Origin: Cohnella sp. AR92
Lineage (GTDB): Bacteria; Bacillota; Bacilli; Paenibacillales; Paenibacillaceae
Length of the DNA stretch: 64,000 nt
Reading direction: 5' to 3'
Assembly: GCF_003990975.1 (NCBI RefSeq)
Contig: NZ_RZJR01000002.1
Span: forward strand, 220,741 to 284,740
Every line of letters begins with the position of its first letter. Within the stretch, counting starts at the first letter, position 1. A program made the position numbers and the translations under genes. The notes under the pieces are model-generated. The model was not told the DNA's origin and ran no database searches. It was given only the letters and a program-made list of their open reading frames with translations. Shown one piece after another: positions 8,845 to 17,390 of this stretch.

Positions 8845-9756
8845 TCAGTCGTGGCGGAAACCGAGAGACTTCAGCACGGATTCCCGGTTGCGCCAGTCTT
8901 CCTTGACCTTGACCCACAGCTCCAGGAAGATCTTGGAGCCGAGCAGTCGTTCCATGTCTTGCCTTGCCAGCTTGCCGACCTGCTTCAGCATCGCGCCTTG
9001 CTTGCCGATCACGATTCCCTTCTGCGAGGGACGCTCGACGTAGATCACGGCCCCGATGTTGACGATTCCGTTGTCGCCCTTGCCCATGCTCTCGATCTCG
9101 ACCGCGATCGAGTGGGGAATCTCTTCCCGGGTCAGCTGCAGAATCTTCTCGCGGATCAGCTCCGCGCAGACGAATTGCTCCGGGTGATCCGTAATCTGGT
9201 CCGCCGGATAGTACATCGGGCCTTCGCCCAGATAGCGGCCGATCTGCTCCAGCAGCGTCGTGACGTTGTTCCCTTGAAGCGCCGAGACCGGCACGATCTC
9301 CGTGAACGAATGCAGTTTGGAGTATTTCTCGATGATCGGCAGAAGAGCTTCCGGATGCACTTTGTCGATCTTGTTGAGCACCAGGAAAGTCGGGGTTTTG
9401 ATTTTCTTAAGCTGCTCGATAATGTACCGGTCTCCGCCGCCAAGCTCTTCGGAGACGTCGGTCAGGAACAGCACCGCGTCGACTTCGCTTAGCGCTCCCT
9501 CCGCCGACTTGACCATGTAGTCGCCCAGCTTGGAGTTCGGCTTATGGATGCCCGGAGTATCGAGGAAGACGATCTGCATGTCGTCCGTCGTATAGACGCC
9601 GTGAATCTTGTTGCGCGTCGTTTGCGGCTTGTCGGACATAATCGCGATCTTCTGTCCGATTACTTGGTTCATCAGGGTGGACTTGCCGACGTTCGGCCGG
9701 CCCACGATGGCGACGAAGCCCGATTTGAACGGGGTCTTCTCATTCTTCTCTGTCAT
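8845..9756 (-). CDS. era: GTPase Era
   Basis: Era is an essential GTPase that binds 16S rRNA and assists 30S ribosome maturation. The protein is 303 residues from the chosen start. G1 is GRPNVGKST, the switch region contains [10 protein letters not shown]3 is DTPGIH and G4 is NKID. The C-terminal KH domain includes [19 protein letters not shown] longer frame reaches 9783, but AGAAGGA lies before the ATG at 9756 inside the cdd end, and 303 residues is the usual length. The start follows the cdd stop by one base, so the genes are coupled. Confidence 0.97.
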   Translation of the reverse strand: MTEKNEKTPFKSGFVAIVGRPNVGKSTLMNQVIGQKIAIMSDKPQTTRNKIHGVYTTDDMQIVFLDTPGIHKPNSKLGDYMVKSAEGALSEVDAVLFLTDVSEELGGGDRYIIEQLKKIKTPTFLVLNKIDKVHPEALLPIIEKYSKLHSFTEIVPVSALQGNNVTTLLEQIGRYLGEGPMYYPADQITDHPEQFVCAELIREKILQLTREEIPHSIAVEIESMGKGDNGIVNIGAVIYVERPSQKGIVIGKQGAMLKQVGKLARQDMERLLGSKIFLELWVKVKEDWRNRESVLKSLGFRHD

Positions 9757-9757
9757 G

Positions 9758-10198
9758 TCAGTCCTTCTTTCCATATTCCACATCGCTCGGCGTGAAGGCT
9801 CCCGGCAGCAGCTCGGCCACCGTCATCACGCGGATGTCTCCATTCATATTGCCCATAATGACCGGCAGGTTCAGTCCTCCCAGCTCCGACAGCACCTGGC
9901 GGCAGACCCCGCAAGGGGCGATCGGCTCCGGCGTATCGCCAATGACGGCGATTGCCCGGAAGGAGCCGGCCGCATGGCCGTCCGCGACCGCGCGGAACAG
10001 CGCCGTTCTCTCCGCGCAGTTGGATGGGCTGTAAGCGGCATTCTCGATGTTGCAGCCGCGATGCACGTTCCCTTCCGAATCGAGCAAGGCCGCGCCTACT
10101 TTAAACTTGGAGTAAGGGACGTACGCTTTCTGCATGGCCGCCTTCGCTTCCTCCAACAATCTCTCTTCCGTCCAACCGTTCCAGCTCATTTTCCCCAA
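9758..10198 (-). CDS. cdd: Cytidine deaminase
   Basis: The enzyme deaminates cytidine and deoxycytidine to uridine forms in pyrimidine salvage. The protein is 146 residues when read from a TTG at 10198; an ATG at 10189 is also possible and gives 143. Zinc ligands and catalytic glutamate are visible: [18 protein letters not shown] holds the C-x-E pair, and PCGVCRQVL holds the two other cysteines. This is the small homotetrameric class. It lies between dgkA and era, as in B. subtilis. Confidence 0.96.
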   Translation of the reverse strand: MGKMSWNGWTEERLLEEAKAAMQKAYVPYSKFKVGAALLDSEGNVHRGCNIENAAYSPSNCAERTALFRAVADGHAAGSFRAIAVIGDTPEPIAPCGVCRQVLSELGGLNLPVIMGNMNGDIRVMTVAELLPGAFTPSDVEYGKKD

Positions 10199-10241
10199 TC
10201 CACTCCATCCGCTTCCTGATTACTTATGTAATTTAATTCCA

Positions 10242-10625
10242 TTAACCGAACAGCTTCTCCCAGAGCGAAGGACCGAGAACGATGACTCCGATCGCCACGG
10301 CATAGACGGAAGAGACCAGCACCGCGCCGGCGGCGGTGTCCTTCGCGATCTTCGCCAGCTCGTTCGAATCCGGCGATGCCAGGTCGACCGTCCGCTCGAT
10401 CGCGGTGTTGATCAGCTCCGTCACCCATACCGCCGCCGCGGCGGACAGCAGCCAGAGGCAATCCTCCGGCGGCAGCTTCAGCGCGATCGCAAGAAGGATA
10501 AGGATGACCGTGGCGATCGCGTGAACGCGCATATGGAATTCGTTCTTCATCGTATAGGCGATTCCCTCGATGGAATGCCGAAACGAATCTTTCTCGCTCT
10601 GATTCCACTTGCGTCTCCCGTTCAA
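10242..10625 (-). CDS. dgkA: Diacylglycerol kinase family protein (probable undecaprenol kinase)
   Basis: A 127-residue membrane kinase with three transmembrane helices. ELINTAIERTVDL and HELAKIAKDTAAGAVLV-like sequence (NELAKIAKDTAAGAVLV here) are the signature of the DgkA family. In Gram-positive bacteria the homologue phosphorylates undecaprenol for cell-wall lipid-carrier recycling. The start is TTG at 10625 and overlaps the ybeY stop by 4 bases (TTGA), which suggests translational coupling. The order ybeY-dgkA-cdd-era is conserved. Confidence 0.94.
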   Translation of the reverse strand: MNGRRKWNQSEKDSFRHSIEGIAYTMKNEFHMRVHAIATVILILLAIALKLPPEDCLWLLSAAAAVWVTELINTAIERTVDLASPDSNELAKIAKDTAAGAVLVSSVYAVAIGVIVLGPSLWEKLFG

Positions 10626-11167
10626 CGGGACAACCCCGCTTTCGACAAGACCGCCTCCTGCTTGGCGATCATCGTCTTCTCTTCTTCTTCGGTCATATGG
10701 TCATAACCCATCAGATGCAGGAAGCCGTGCACGAACAGGAAGCCCAGCTCTCGCTCGGGACTGTGGCCGTACTCCTCCGCTTGCTCGTACATTCTCGGCA
10801 CCGAGATGACGATATCGCCCAGCATCTCCGCGAACGGGTCGAAGCCGTCCGCTTCCAGGCCGTCGTCTCCGTCGAGCTCGTCCTCTACCGTCTCGTATTC
10901 GTCGTCGTAATGAATCTCCGGGTCGCTTCCGCCCGGCTCTCTCATCGGGAAAGAGAGCACGTCGGTCGGCTTGTCGAGCCCGCGATGCTCGCGATTCAGC
11001 TCGCGAATGCCTTCGTTATCGGTCAGCGTAAGCGAGACGACCCCCGACTCCACGCCCTCGGCCTCTCCCGCCAGCCGAAGCAGCCGCTCCAGCAGCTCCG
11101 TCCAGCCGGCTTCCTTCGCGTCCTGCTCCTGTTCTCTCTCATCGTACCATTCCAAGGTTAAGGTCAT
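10622..11167 (-). CDS. ybeY: Endoribonuclease YbeY
   Basis: YbeY is a zinc-dependent endoribonuclease needed for 16S rRNA 3'-end maturation and ribosome quality control. The metal-binding motif H-x3-H-x5-H is HGFLHLMGYDH near residue 150. The N-terminal part has the usual strands and the RELNREHRGLDKPTDVLSFP motif. At 181 residues it is longer than the usual 150-160 because of a highly acidic insertion (DDEYETVEDELDGDDG) before LGDIVIS. The start ATG overlaps the pgpH stop by 4 bases (ATGA). Confidence 0.96.
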   Translation of the reverse strand: MTLTLEWYDEREQEQDAKEAGWTELLERLLRLAGEAEGVESGVVSLTLTDNEGIRELNREHRGLDKPTDVLSFPMREPGGSDPEIHYDDEYETVEDELDGDDGLEADGFDPFAEMLGDIVISVPRMYEQAEEYGHSPERELGFLFVHGFLHLMGYDHMTEEEEKTMIAKQEAVLSKAGLSR

Positions 11168-13446
11168 GCCCGTTGCTCCTTTGCTTCATGGCGAGTTTTG
11201 AGCGCTTTGTCGTCCGGATATTCGATCCGCGAATGGAACATCCCGATCACCGTCTCTTTAAGCGTCTCCGCTATCTTATCCATCTCGCGAATGGTCAGAT
11301 CGCATTCATTGAATTGCTGATCGTCCAGCCGATCCTTGATGATCTTGGCGATGATGTTCTCCACCTGCTCCACCGTCGGGTGATCCAGCGACCGGACGGC
11401 CGCCTCGACGCTGTCGGCGATGCCGACGATCGCCGCTTCCTTGGACTGGGCTTTCGGTCCGGGATAACGGAAGTCGTCCTCTGTCCATTGATTCTCCACT
11501 CCTTCGGCTTCCGCCTGCTTGACGGCCTTGAAGTAGAAAAATTTAAGGAAAGTCGTGCCGTGGTGCTGCTCGGCAATGTCGCGAATCGGCTTCGGAATCT
11601 TGTGCTGCCGCAGCATCTCCGCCCCGTCCTTCGCATGGGCGATGATGATCGAGGCGCTTACCTTCGGGTCCAGCTTATCATGCGGGTTCGCCCCGCCGTT
11701 CTGATTCTCGATGAAGTACATGGGACGCTTCGTCTTGCCGACATCATGATAGAACGAGCCGACCCGGCACAGCAAGCCGTTCGCGCCGACGGACTCCGCC
11801 GCCGCCTCGGACAGGTTCCCGACCATCAGGCTGTGGTGATACGTGCCGGGCGTCTCCGTCAGAAGCTTGCGGAGCAGCGGATGGTTCGGGTTCGACAGCT
11901 CGACGAGCTTGAGCGCCGACAGAATGCCGAAGCTTAGCTCGAAGAACGGCATCAGGCCGATGACTAGCACCGCGGTAAGCAACCCGCTGACGAGCATGAA
12001 GCCGACCGTCTGAAGCATCTGTCCCTGCTCGACATCGGACTCCACGAGCTGCAGGGCGACGACGGCGATGGAACCGAACAAGCCGGCCATCACTCCCGCC
12101 TTCAGGATCGAGGATCTCTGGCTGGCGCGATGAATCGCAAGCACCGCTGCGAACGAGACGACCGCCGTCACGAATCCGTAATGGAAGTCGAACACCGACT
12201 CTTGTCCCACGTTCAGAATAATGCTCGACAGGCAGGAGAACAGGATCGCGCTGACGATTCCCAAGTGCATGTCCAGAAGCAGCGTCACCAGCATGCTGCC
12301 AAGGGCGACGGGCGCCAGATAAGCGATGTACGGCCATCTCTCGCTGTGCGCAAGCGCGACAAGATGCATCATAAGCAGATTCAACGCGAAAATAAGCAGC
12401 AGCATCATCCACTGGACATTATTGCGTTTGTACGAGGAGGTCGAGGACGCCGCCGATGGAGCCAGCGATGCCATGAACTCCTGATAGCCTGCCAGTGCGG
12501 AAACGAAGAGAAGCGCAAGCAGGAGCACGCCAAGCTGCGGCAGGTAATTCTTCTCTTCCTTGAGCAGGCCTAAGCTGTTCAGCCGGTCGTACAGGTCCTG
12601 GGTGATCACCTCTCCGACCTTGACGATCGGATCGCCTTGCTTGATGACGACGGCCGGCGTGTTCTGCTTCGCCTGTACCTTCGCCTCTTCGGTGGCGTCC
12701 TTGTCGTAGAACCGGTTCGGAGTGATGACGAAGCGGGCAAGCTCCTGCACGATCTCCCGTTCCGCCCGTTCGGAGAGCGAGCTGGCGTTGACGAGCTCCG
12801 GAACGGTGATGCGGGCCGTCTCCGCGTCGGCGATCGTTTCCCCCGATACCTTGCGGACGATCTGCCGGCTTACCGTGCGCATCTCGGAGATCTGCTCGGA
12901 GGTCAGCTTCGGAATCTTGTAGAACGTTTCTTCCGGAATGCTGTATTGCTGTTCGGTAACGACGGACTTCATCTCGTCAAGCAGGTTCGCCGAATACATG
13001 CCTTGGTTCGAATTCGACTGGATGAAGCTGGAGATATACTCTCCCAGCCTCTCCGGAATCGTCCTGCGATAGATGTCGACCTTGTCCTGCGTCGTGACCT
13101 GGTCGTCCTGATTCAACTGGTCGATCCGGACGAGGATCTCGTCGATAAGCAGTTCGTTATGAAGGGCAACGGTGGAGTAGACGGAATCGACCTTCTCCGC
13201 CGCTTTCTCCTGCGCTTCCAGCGTAGCTTTCTCGTCGATGATTTGATGCGGCGCCTTGATCTCGTTCTCGCTCTTGCTGCCCAGGGCGATATCGTAAGTC
13301 TCCGGGACAAGGCGAGGAGACAGGCTTAGATAAAAAAGCAACACGAACAGAAGCAGCAAGATGATTCTCACTGCTCCGCTGTGTTTCCAGCCCCCTGCCG
13401 AAAAGGATGACGGTGTGCCCGCCGGGCCGTTTCGTTTCCGATTCAT
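11164..13446 (-). CDS. pgpH: 7TM-HD family c-di-AMP phosphodiesterase (PgpH/YqfF)
   Basis: PgpH-type proteins hydrolyse the second messenger c-di-AMP. The protein is 760 residues. A first transmembrane helix (about 20-45) is followed by a 250-residue extracytoplasmic 7TMR-HDED domain, a seven-helix membrane domain, and a cytoplasmic HD domain. The HD domain shows YHHSLMVGNL and FYHDVGKTKRP, and EQHHGTTFLKFFY further on. An in-frame ATG at 13491 would overlap phoH, but AAAGGAGAGG precedes the ATG at 13446, which is preferred. It is coupled to ybeY and follows phoH, the common Firmicute order. Confidence 0.95.
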   Translation of the reverse strand: MNRKRNGPAGTPSSFSAGGWKHSGAVRIILLLLFVLLFYLSLSPRLVPETYDIALGSKSENEIKAPHQIIDEKATLEAQEKAAEKVDSVYSTVALHNELLIDEILVRIDQLNQDDQVTTQDKVDIYRRTIPERLGEYISSFIQSNSNQGMYSANLLDEMKSVVTEQQYSIPEETFYKIPKLTSEQISEMRTVSRQIVRKVSGETIADAETARITVPELVNASSLSERAEREIVQELARFVITPNRFYDKDATEEAKVQAKQNTPAVVIKQGDPIVKVGEVITQDLYDRLNSLGLLKEEKNYLPQLGVLLLALLFVSALAGYQEFMASLAPSAASSTSSYKRNNVQWMMLLLIFALNLLMMHLVALAHSERWPYIAYLAPVALGSMLVTLLLDMHLGIVSAILFSCLSSIILNVGQESVFDFHYGFVTAVVSFAAVLAIHRASQRSSILKAGVMAGLFGSIAVVALQLVESDVEQGQMLQTVGFMLVSGLLTAVLVIGLMPFFELSFGILSALKLVELSNPNHPLLRKLLTETPGTYHHSLMVGNLSEAAAESVGANGLLCRVGSFYHDVGKTKRPMYFIENQNGGANPHDKLDPKVSASIIIAHAKDGAEMLRQHKIPKPIRDIAEQHHGTTFLKFFYFKAVKQAEAEGVENQWTEDDFRYPGPKAQSKEAAIVGIADSVEAAVRSLDHPTVEQVENIIAKIIKDRLDDQQFNECDLTIREMDKIAETLKETVIGMFHSRIEYPDDKALKTRHEAKEQRA

Positions 13447-13471
13447 CCGGCGTTCCTCTCCTTTACGCGTG

Positions 13472-14437
13472 TTATTCTTGCTGATCCTCATTGTAGGCGA
13501 GAATAATCTTCTGAACGAGCGGGTGTCTGACGACGTCCTGCTCGGAGAAGGTCACGATGCCGATCTCCGGAATGTCGCGGAGAATGCGCTGCGCCTCGAT
13601 CAGGCCGGACTTCTTGCCCTTGGGCAGGTCGATCTGCGTCACGTCGCCGGTAATGACCATGTGCGAGCCGTAGCCCAGCCGGGTCAGGAACATCTTCATC
13701 TGCTCGGGCGTCGTGTTCTGCGCCTCGTCGAGAATGACGAACGAGTCGTCGAGCGTTCTGCCGCGCATGTAGGCGAGAGGAGCGATCTCGATCAAGCCCC
13801 GTTCCATCGACTTCGCGACCCCGTCCGCTCCGAGCACGTCGTTAAGCGCGTCGTACAGCGGCCTCAGATAAGGGTCGACCTTCTCCTGAAGATCGCCGGG
13901 AAGGAAGCCCAGATTCTCGCCGGCCTCGACGGCGGGACGGGTGAGCAGGATGCGCTTCACCTTGCCTGCCTTGAGCGAGGCGACCGCCGATACGACGGCC
14001 AGGTAGGTCTTCCCAGTGCCCGCCGGACCGATGCCGAAGACGATGTCCTTCTTGCGGATCGTCGTTACGTAGTGGCGCTGGCCTAGCGTCTTGGGGCTGA
14101 TCGGCTTGCCTTTGAACGTTGAGGTGATCTCTCCGCCGTATAGGGAGAGCAGCTCGTCCGCCTTCATCTCGCGAGCGAGCTCATAAGCATACCTGACATC
14201 CCGCTCGCCGATCGGAAGGCCCGTTCGGATGAGCTGAAGGAGGGTGTCGAACAGCTGCTGAAGCGACCGGACCTCCGATTCAGGACCTTCGATCACGATC
14301 TCCGCTTCTCTAGAATGAATAAGCGACTCGGATTCCTCTTGAATGAGCCGCAGGAACTTGTCCTGAGGACCGAATAGAGCCAGCCCTTCCGCCGTATTGC
14401 GGAGTGGAATCGCGATGATTTGCTTGGTGTCCGACAA
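13472..14437 (-). CDS. phoH: PhoH family ATPase
   Basis: A 321-residue cytoplasmic P-loop protein of the PhoH family, whose members are ATPases linked to RNA metabolism; they often neighbour ybeY. An N-terminal KH-like segment (residues about 1-100) precedes Walker A GPAGTGKTYLA and Walker B FVILDEAQN. GDVTQIDLP follows as in PhoH. The start is a TTG at 14437, 6 bases after the yqfD stop, with GAGG upstream. It is part of the yqfC-yqfD-phoH-pgpH-ybeY run. Confidence 0.95.
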   Translation of the reverse strand: MSDTKQIIAIPLRNTAEGLALFGPQDKFLRLIQEESESLIHSREAEIVIEGPESEVRSLQQLFDTLLQLIRTGLPIGERDVRYAYELAREMKADELLSLYGGEITSTFKGKPISPKTLGQRHYVTTIRKKDIVFGIGPAGTGKTYLAVVSAVASLKAGKVKRILLTRPAVEAGENLGFLPGDLQEKVDPYLRPLYDALNDVLGADGVAKSMERGLIEIAPLAYMRGRTLDDSFVILDEAQNTTPEQMKMFLTRLGYGSHMVITGDVTQIDLPKGKKSGLIEAQRILRDIPEIGIVTFSEQDVVRHPLVQKIILAYNEDQQE

Positions 14438-14443
14438 AAAGCC

Positions 14444-15661
14444 TCATTCCCCCTGCTCGATAGACGTCGGTGGTACGTTGTATTGGATTATTGGACGTTC
14501 GAGGGCGATGGATTGTTCCACCTCGAATAGAACATTTATCACCACTTTACCATTCTCCGTTTGTTCATGCAAAAGTTTTTCGGCCTTTATGACCGCTCCT
14601 TCGCCGCACTTCGCCAGCAGCTCCTGCCTCGCTTGCGCCAGTCCCGCGCTCTTCGCCTCGGCCTCGGTCATGCTTTCGCGCTGTATGACGACTTCCTTCT
14701 CTTTCTCGACGCCGTTCCCCAGCGGCAGCGTCCACCGCCACAGCTTCAGCCTCTTGTATTCCGCGCGGGTATCGGATAGTTCGTAGGTCGGAGCCTTGTA
14801 CCCGGTTACCTGGAGCGCCCGGTTGCCGATTAGCCAGTATTTTCTCGTAATCTCCTCGCCGGTATAAGCCTTCACTTCCCTTTCGAGCGGAGACGCGATC
14901 TTGTATTCATACCACACCAAGCCGCGAACCTCCCCTTTGGAGATGACGGTCTGCGTGCGTTCTCCTTCGCCGACGATGCCGGAGATCAACACGTCGCCCT
15001 TGCGCACCCGATCGTTCCGCTTCACCTTGGGACGCCCGTTCTCGGCGACGATCCGCGTGATGACGGCATCCGCGCTCGCGATCAGATCGCGAGGTCCCTG
15101 CAGCTTCGAAGGCTCCGGGCGAGTCGATTCGATGACCGTGATGCCCAGCCTGGTGCCTTGCTTCTCGACGCCTACCCAAGTCGCGTTGGGCAGCCGCTGG
15201 GCGATGCGGCCGGCCAGATCGGACGTATCCGGCAGCCGGAACGACCATTGAAAAGGACGGACCCCTTCCGCTCGCGCCGCGGCCAGGATCTGTTCCTTCG
15301 TGATGGTTGCCGTCCCTTCGGCCTTAACGTCCCAGATCAGCGTGGACATCAGATAAAGCGCCAGAACGAAGCCCAGCATGCCGAACGCGAACGTCTTGCG
15401 CCTAGAGAGGCGCGCCATCTGGAAGGGCAGCCCGTGCCGCTCCAGGATGCGGGTTCGGCCTTTGACGGCGCGCAGAAGCGGACGAAGACGGAAATAGTCC
15501 GGGATCGCGACATAGAAGACCAGCTTGCGTTCCGCCGCGAAGGACAAGTTCCACAGCTCCAGCCGATTTTTAAGCGCCTCGTTCAAGAATTGTTCGGCGT
15601 CTCCCTTGGTCAGCTTGACGCGAACGAAGCCTTTCACATATTGGAACCAGCTGCCTTTCAT
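14444..15661 (-). CDS. yqfD: Sporulation protein YqfD
   Basis: YqfD is a conserved membrane protein of the mother-cell (sigma-E) sporulation programme. The chosen ATG gives 405 residues beginning MKGSWFQYVKGFVRVKLTKG, the family's usual start, with AAAGGATG upstream. A single transmembrane helix (TFAFGMLGFVLALYLMSTL) lies near residue 90. A FtsQ/DivIB-like extracytoplasmic region follows, including VGVEKQGTRLGITVIE. The frame continues open upstream to 15790, but those residues do not look like the family. It lies downstream of yqfC with a 210-base gap. Confidence 0.92.
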   Translation of the reverse strand: MKGSWFQYVKGFVRVKLTKGDAEQFLNEALKNRLELWNLSFAAERKLVFYVAIPDYFRLRPLLRAVKGRTRILERHGLPFQMARLSRRKTFAFGMLGFVLALYLMSTLIWDVKAEGTATITKEQILAAARAEGVRPFQWSFRLPDTSDLAGRIAQRLPNATWVGVEKQGTRLGITVIESTRPEPSKLQGPRDLIASADAVITRIVAENGRPKVKRNDRVRKGDVLISGIVGEGERTQTVISKGEVRGLVWYEYKIASPLEREVKAYTGEEITRKYWLIGNRALQVTGYKAPTYELSDTRAEYKRLKLWRWTLPLGNGVEKEKEVVIQRESMTEAEAKSAGLAQARQELLAKCGEGAVIKAEKLLHEQTENGKVVINVLFEVEQSIALERPIIQYNVPPTSIEQGE

Positions 15662-15684
15662 CGTTCCCACATCCTTTATCGAGA

Positions 15685-15861
15685 TCAGGTTAGGAGCTTG
15701 TCCGATAACGCGGCGGACTTCGGCCGCAAGGCCGTCCGGCAGCCTCCGTAGCCGCCCGGAATCCATGTCCGCCCGGCGAGAAGCGAACAAGCCGGCAAGC
15801 GGGCGCTTCCGGCGCTGGACTCTTCAACCTGCCGCATGCTTCTTGGCCGAGGTTCCGTCAT
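15685..15861 (-). other. Possible small ORF or remnant between yqfC and yqfD
   Basis: An ATG at 15861 with GGGAG 7 bases upstream opens a 58-codon frame immediately after the yqfC stop. The encoded peptide is Ser/Arg-rich (EESSAGSARLPACSLL) and matches no family I know. The second half overlaps the frame upstream of yqfD, which reads more like a helix (DGLAAEVRRVIGQAPN). It may be a real small gene, a decayed gene with a frameshift, or chance. I do not choose. Confidence 0.25.
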
Positions 15862-15871
15862 GTAAACTCCC

Positions 15872-16168
15872 TTATGGAGACTTGCCGCTGCCCGCATTGA
15901 GCTTGACGCCGGTAATTCGCCCTTCTACAAAAACTTCTTCGGCGCCGATGTTGCGGATCACCAGCTCGTTGCCGGTCACTTCCAGCTCCCCCTTCTCCAT
16001 CGCCAGAAGCAAGGATTCGGAGGAGAAATGGAGAACGCCCCGGTGGTTCTCCACGGTCAGCTGGAGCCCGCCGATCATCGTGATCCGCGGCAAGTCCAGC
16101 ACGACGTCCTGCGGTAAGTCGAGGATGCGCGCGGTCCAATTGCGCAGCTTGCGGACAACTCGCGGCAT
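15872..16168 (-). CDS. yqfC: Sporulation protein YqfC
   Basis: A 98-residue protein of the YqfC family, expressed with yqfD in the mother cell during sporulation. The family hallmarks are LDLPQDVVLDLPRITMIG and ENHRGVLHFSSE, followed by ELEVTGNELVIRNIG. GGAGGGAGG precedes the ATG. A candidate sigma-E promoter lies just upstream at 16194-16222. The function of the protein is not established beyond its regulon. Confidence 0.93.
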   Translation of the reverse strand: MPRVVRKLRNWTARILDLPQDVVLDLPRITMIGGLQLTVENHRGVLHFSSESLLLAMEKGELEVTGNELVIRNIGAEEVFVEGRITGVKLNAGSGKSP

Positions 16169-16193
16169 GACGCGCCTCCCTCCTTTACCTTAC

Positions 16194-16222
16194 ACTTTAT
16201 GCGGCGTTATTCCGGATCATGC
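16194..16222 (-). promoter_or_regulatory. Candidate sigma-E promoter for yqfC-yqfD
   Basis: Minus-strand GCATGAT (16216-16222) and CATAAAGT (16194-16201) are 14 bases apart and resemble the sigma-E -35 and -10 (CATACAxT type) elements. It lies about 25 bases before the yqfC start. The match is partial, and the regulon assignment rests on B. subtilis knowledge. Confidence 0.4.
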
Positions 16223-16303
16223 TCCGGCAGGCAGGCGGAAATAGAGGTTCAGGGAGTCAACTTACGTCTTTTCCCACTACGGCTCGCACAAACCTTTCTA
16301 ATT

Positions 16304-16692
16304 AATTTCTACGCACCTGGGTCCCTCCTCGCGCCTGTCGTCGCTTCAGTTGAGTCGCGGTTGCTCACCTGCGCCCATCATCCGTCCGTGTACCCGCCCA
16401 TCTGAGTAATTTCTACGCACCTGGATCCCTCCTCGCGCTTATCGTCGCTTCAGTTGAGTCGCGGTTGCTCACCTGCGCCCATCATCCGTCCGTGTATGCA
16501 CCAATCTGAGTAATTTTTACGCACCTGGGTCCCTCCTCGCGCCTTTCGTCGCATCAGTTGAGTCGCGGTTGCTCACCTGCGCCCATCATCCGTCCGTGTA
16601 CCCGCCCATCTGAGTAATTTCTACGCACCTGGGTCCCTCATCGCGCCTTTCGTCGCATCAGTTGAGTCGCGGTTACTCATCTGCATCTACAT
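16304..16692. repeat. 52-bp tandem array 1 (8 units, alternating A/B types)
   Basis: Eight contiguous units start at 16304, 16356, 16408, 16460, 16512, 16564, 16616 and 16668 (the last is partial), an exact 52-bp period. Units alternate between type A (begins AATTTCTACGCACCTGG) and type B (begins CGCGGTTGCTCACCTG), giving a 104-bp higher-order repeat. Both types end in GAGT. The final B copy contains TGAGT-CGCGGTT-ACTCA, a perfect 5-bp inverted repeat. No ORF, spacer diversity or gene is present. The stretch 16223-16303 upstream holds nothing I recognise. Confidence 0.9.
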
Positions 16693-16712
16693 GGGTATTC
16701 GTTTAACAAACG

Positions 16713-16746
16713 CAAAAAAACAGAGCTTCGTGACAAAGCTCTGTTC
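16713..16746 (-). terminator. Terminator of the nfeD-floA operon
   Basis: The minus strand reads ACAGAGCTTTGTCACGAAGC and on to TCTGT followed by TTTTTTT. This is a 9-10 bp stem with a 6-base loop and a strong U tract. It lies about 30 bases after the third gene of the operon. Confidence 0.88.
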
Positions 16747-16773
16747 AAATGGGAAACACCTTATCAAGCTTGC

Positions 16774-17385
16774 TTATCTCCGAAAAGGCTTGCGGGCGCG
16801 CGGCGGTCCGAGGATCTCGGACCAGACGATCGCCCTAGCGAGGTCTTCGCGCGTCGGATTCAGCTCTCCCGAGGCAGCGGCGTAGACGGGGCCTGCGGGC
16901 GCGGCAGCGCCGCCTGCGGCTGCCGGCTGCATGATATCATATGCGCTTGGCTCAGCGCCTACCGGCTGCCTATCCGCATTCGCAGGTTCGCCATATGCGT
17001 CCAGCATTCCGCCTGCGGCTGGATAAGCTCCTTCAGGGGAAGATGCGGACGGCCGCGCTGCCTCCTGCCCCGCCGTCTGCTTAGCCGCCTGAGCTGCCGG
17101 CCGTTCAGCAGGCGCGGGCTGGCCGGGAAGACCGTATCGCGGCTCCTCGCGAGCGGGGCGAGCCGACTGCGGCCGATGGCCGGGCCGAGCTTCTCCTGGC
17201 CCGCGCGGTCGCGGGGAAGGCGTCTGCGGGTATCTCCGCCGTTCCTGCCCGCCTCCGAAATCCGGCATCTGATTCGGGCGTTTGCTTTCTCCGGAGCCTT
17301 TGCGGAAAAACATGCCGTAAAGCAAGCCGACGACCACGATCACGAAATAGAAGTTGCTCAGCAGAAACGAGATCAGCTTCTCCAT
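16774..17385 (-). CDS. Membrane-anchored proline/alanine-rich protein, third gene of nfeD-floA operon
   Basis: A 203-residue protein with one N-terminal transmembrane helix (residues about 5-27), then a Gly/Pro/Arg/Ala-rich unstructured region of about 140 residues. A compact C-terminus follows, containing NPTREDLARAIVWSEILGPPRARKPF, which looks conserved and is likely the functional end. The start ATG overlaps the floA stop region, with GAAGG 9 bases upstream. Position suggests a partner of FloA membrane microdomains. B. subtilis has the unrelated-looking small gene yqfB at this place. I do not recognise a family. Confidence 0.8.
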   Translation of the reverse strand: MEKLISFLLSNFYFVIVVVGLLYGMFFRKGSGESKRPNQMPDFGGGQERRRYPQTPSPRPRGPGEARPGHRPQSARPAREEPRYGLPGQPAPAERPAAQAAKQTAGQEAARPSASSPEGAYPAAGGMLDAYGEPANADRQPVGAEPSAYDIMQPAAAGGAAAPAGPVYAAASGELNPTREDLARAIVWSEILGPPRARKPFRR

Positions 17386-17390
17386 CGCAA

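Noticed and set aside
16304-16692. CRISPR array
   Set aside because: Units are contiguous and vary throughout; there are no conserved repeats separated by unique spacers and no cas genes in the window. The same holds for the arrays at 32053, 50565 and 51019.
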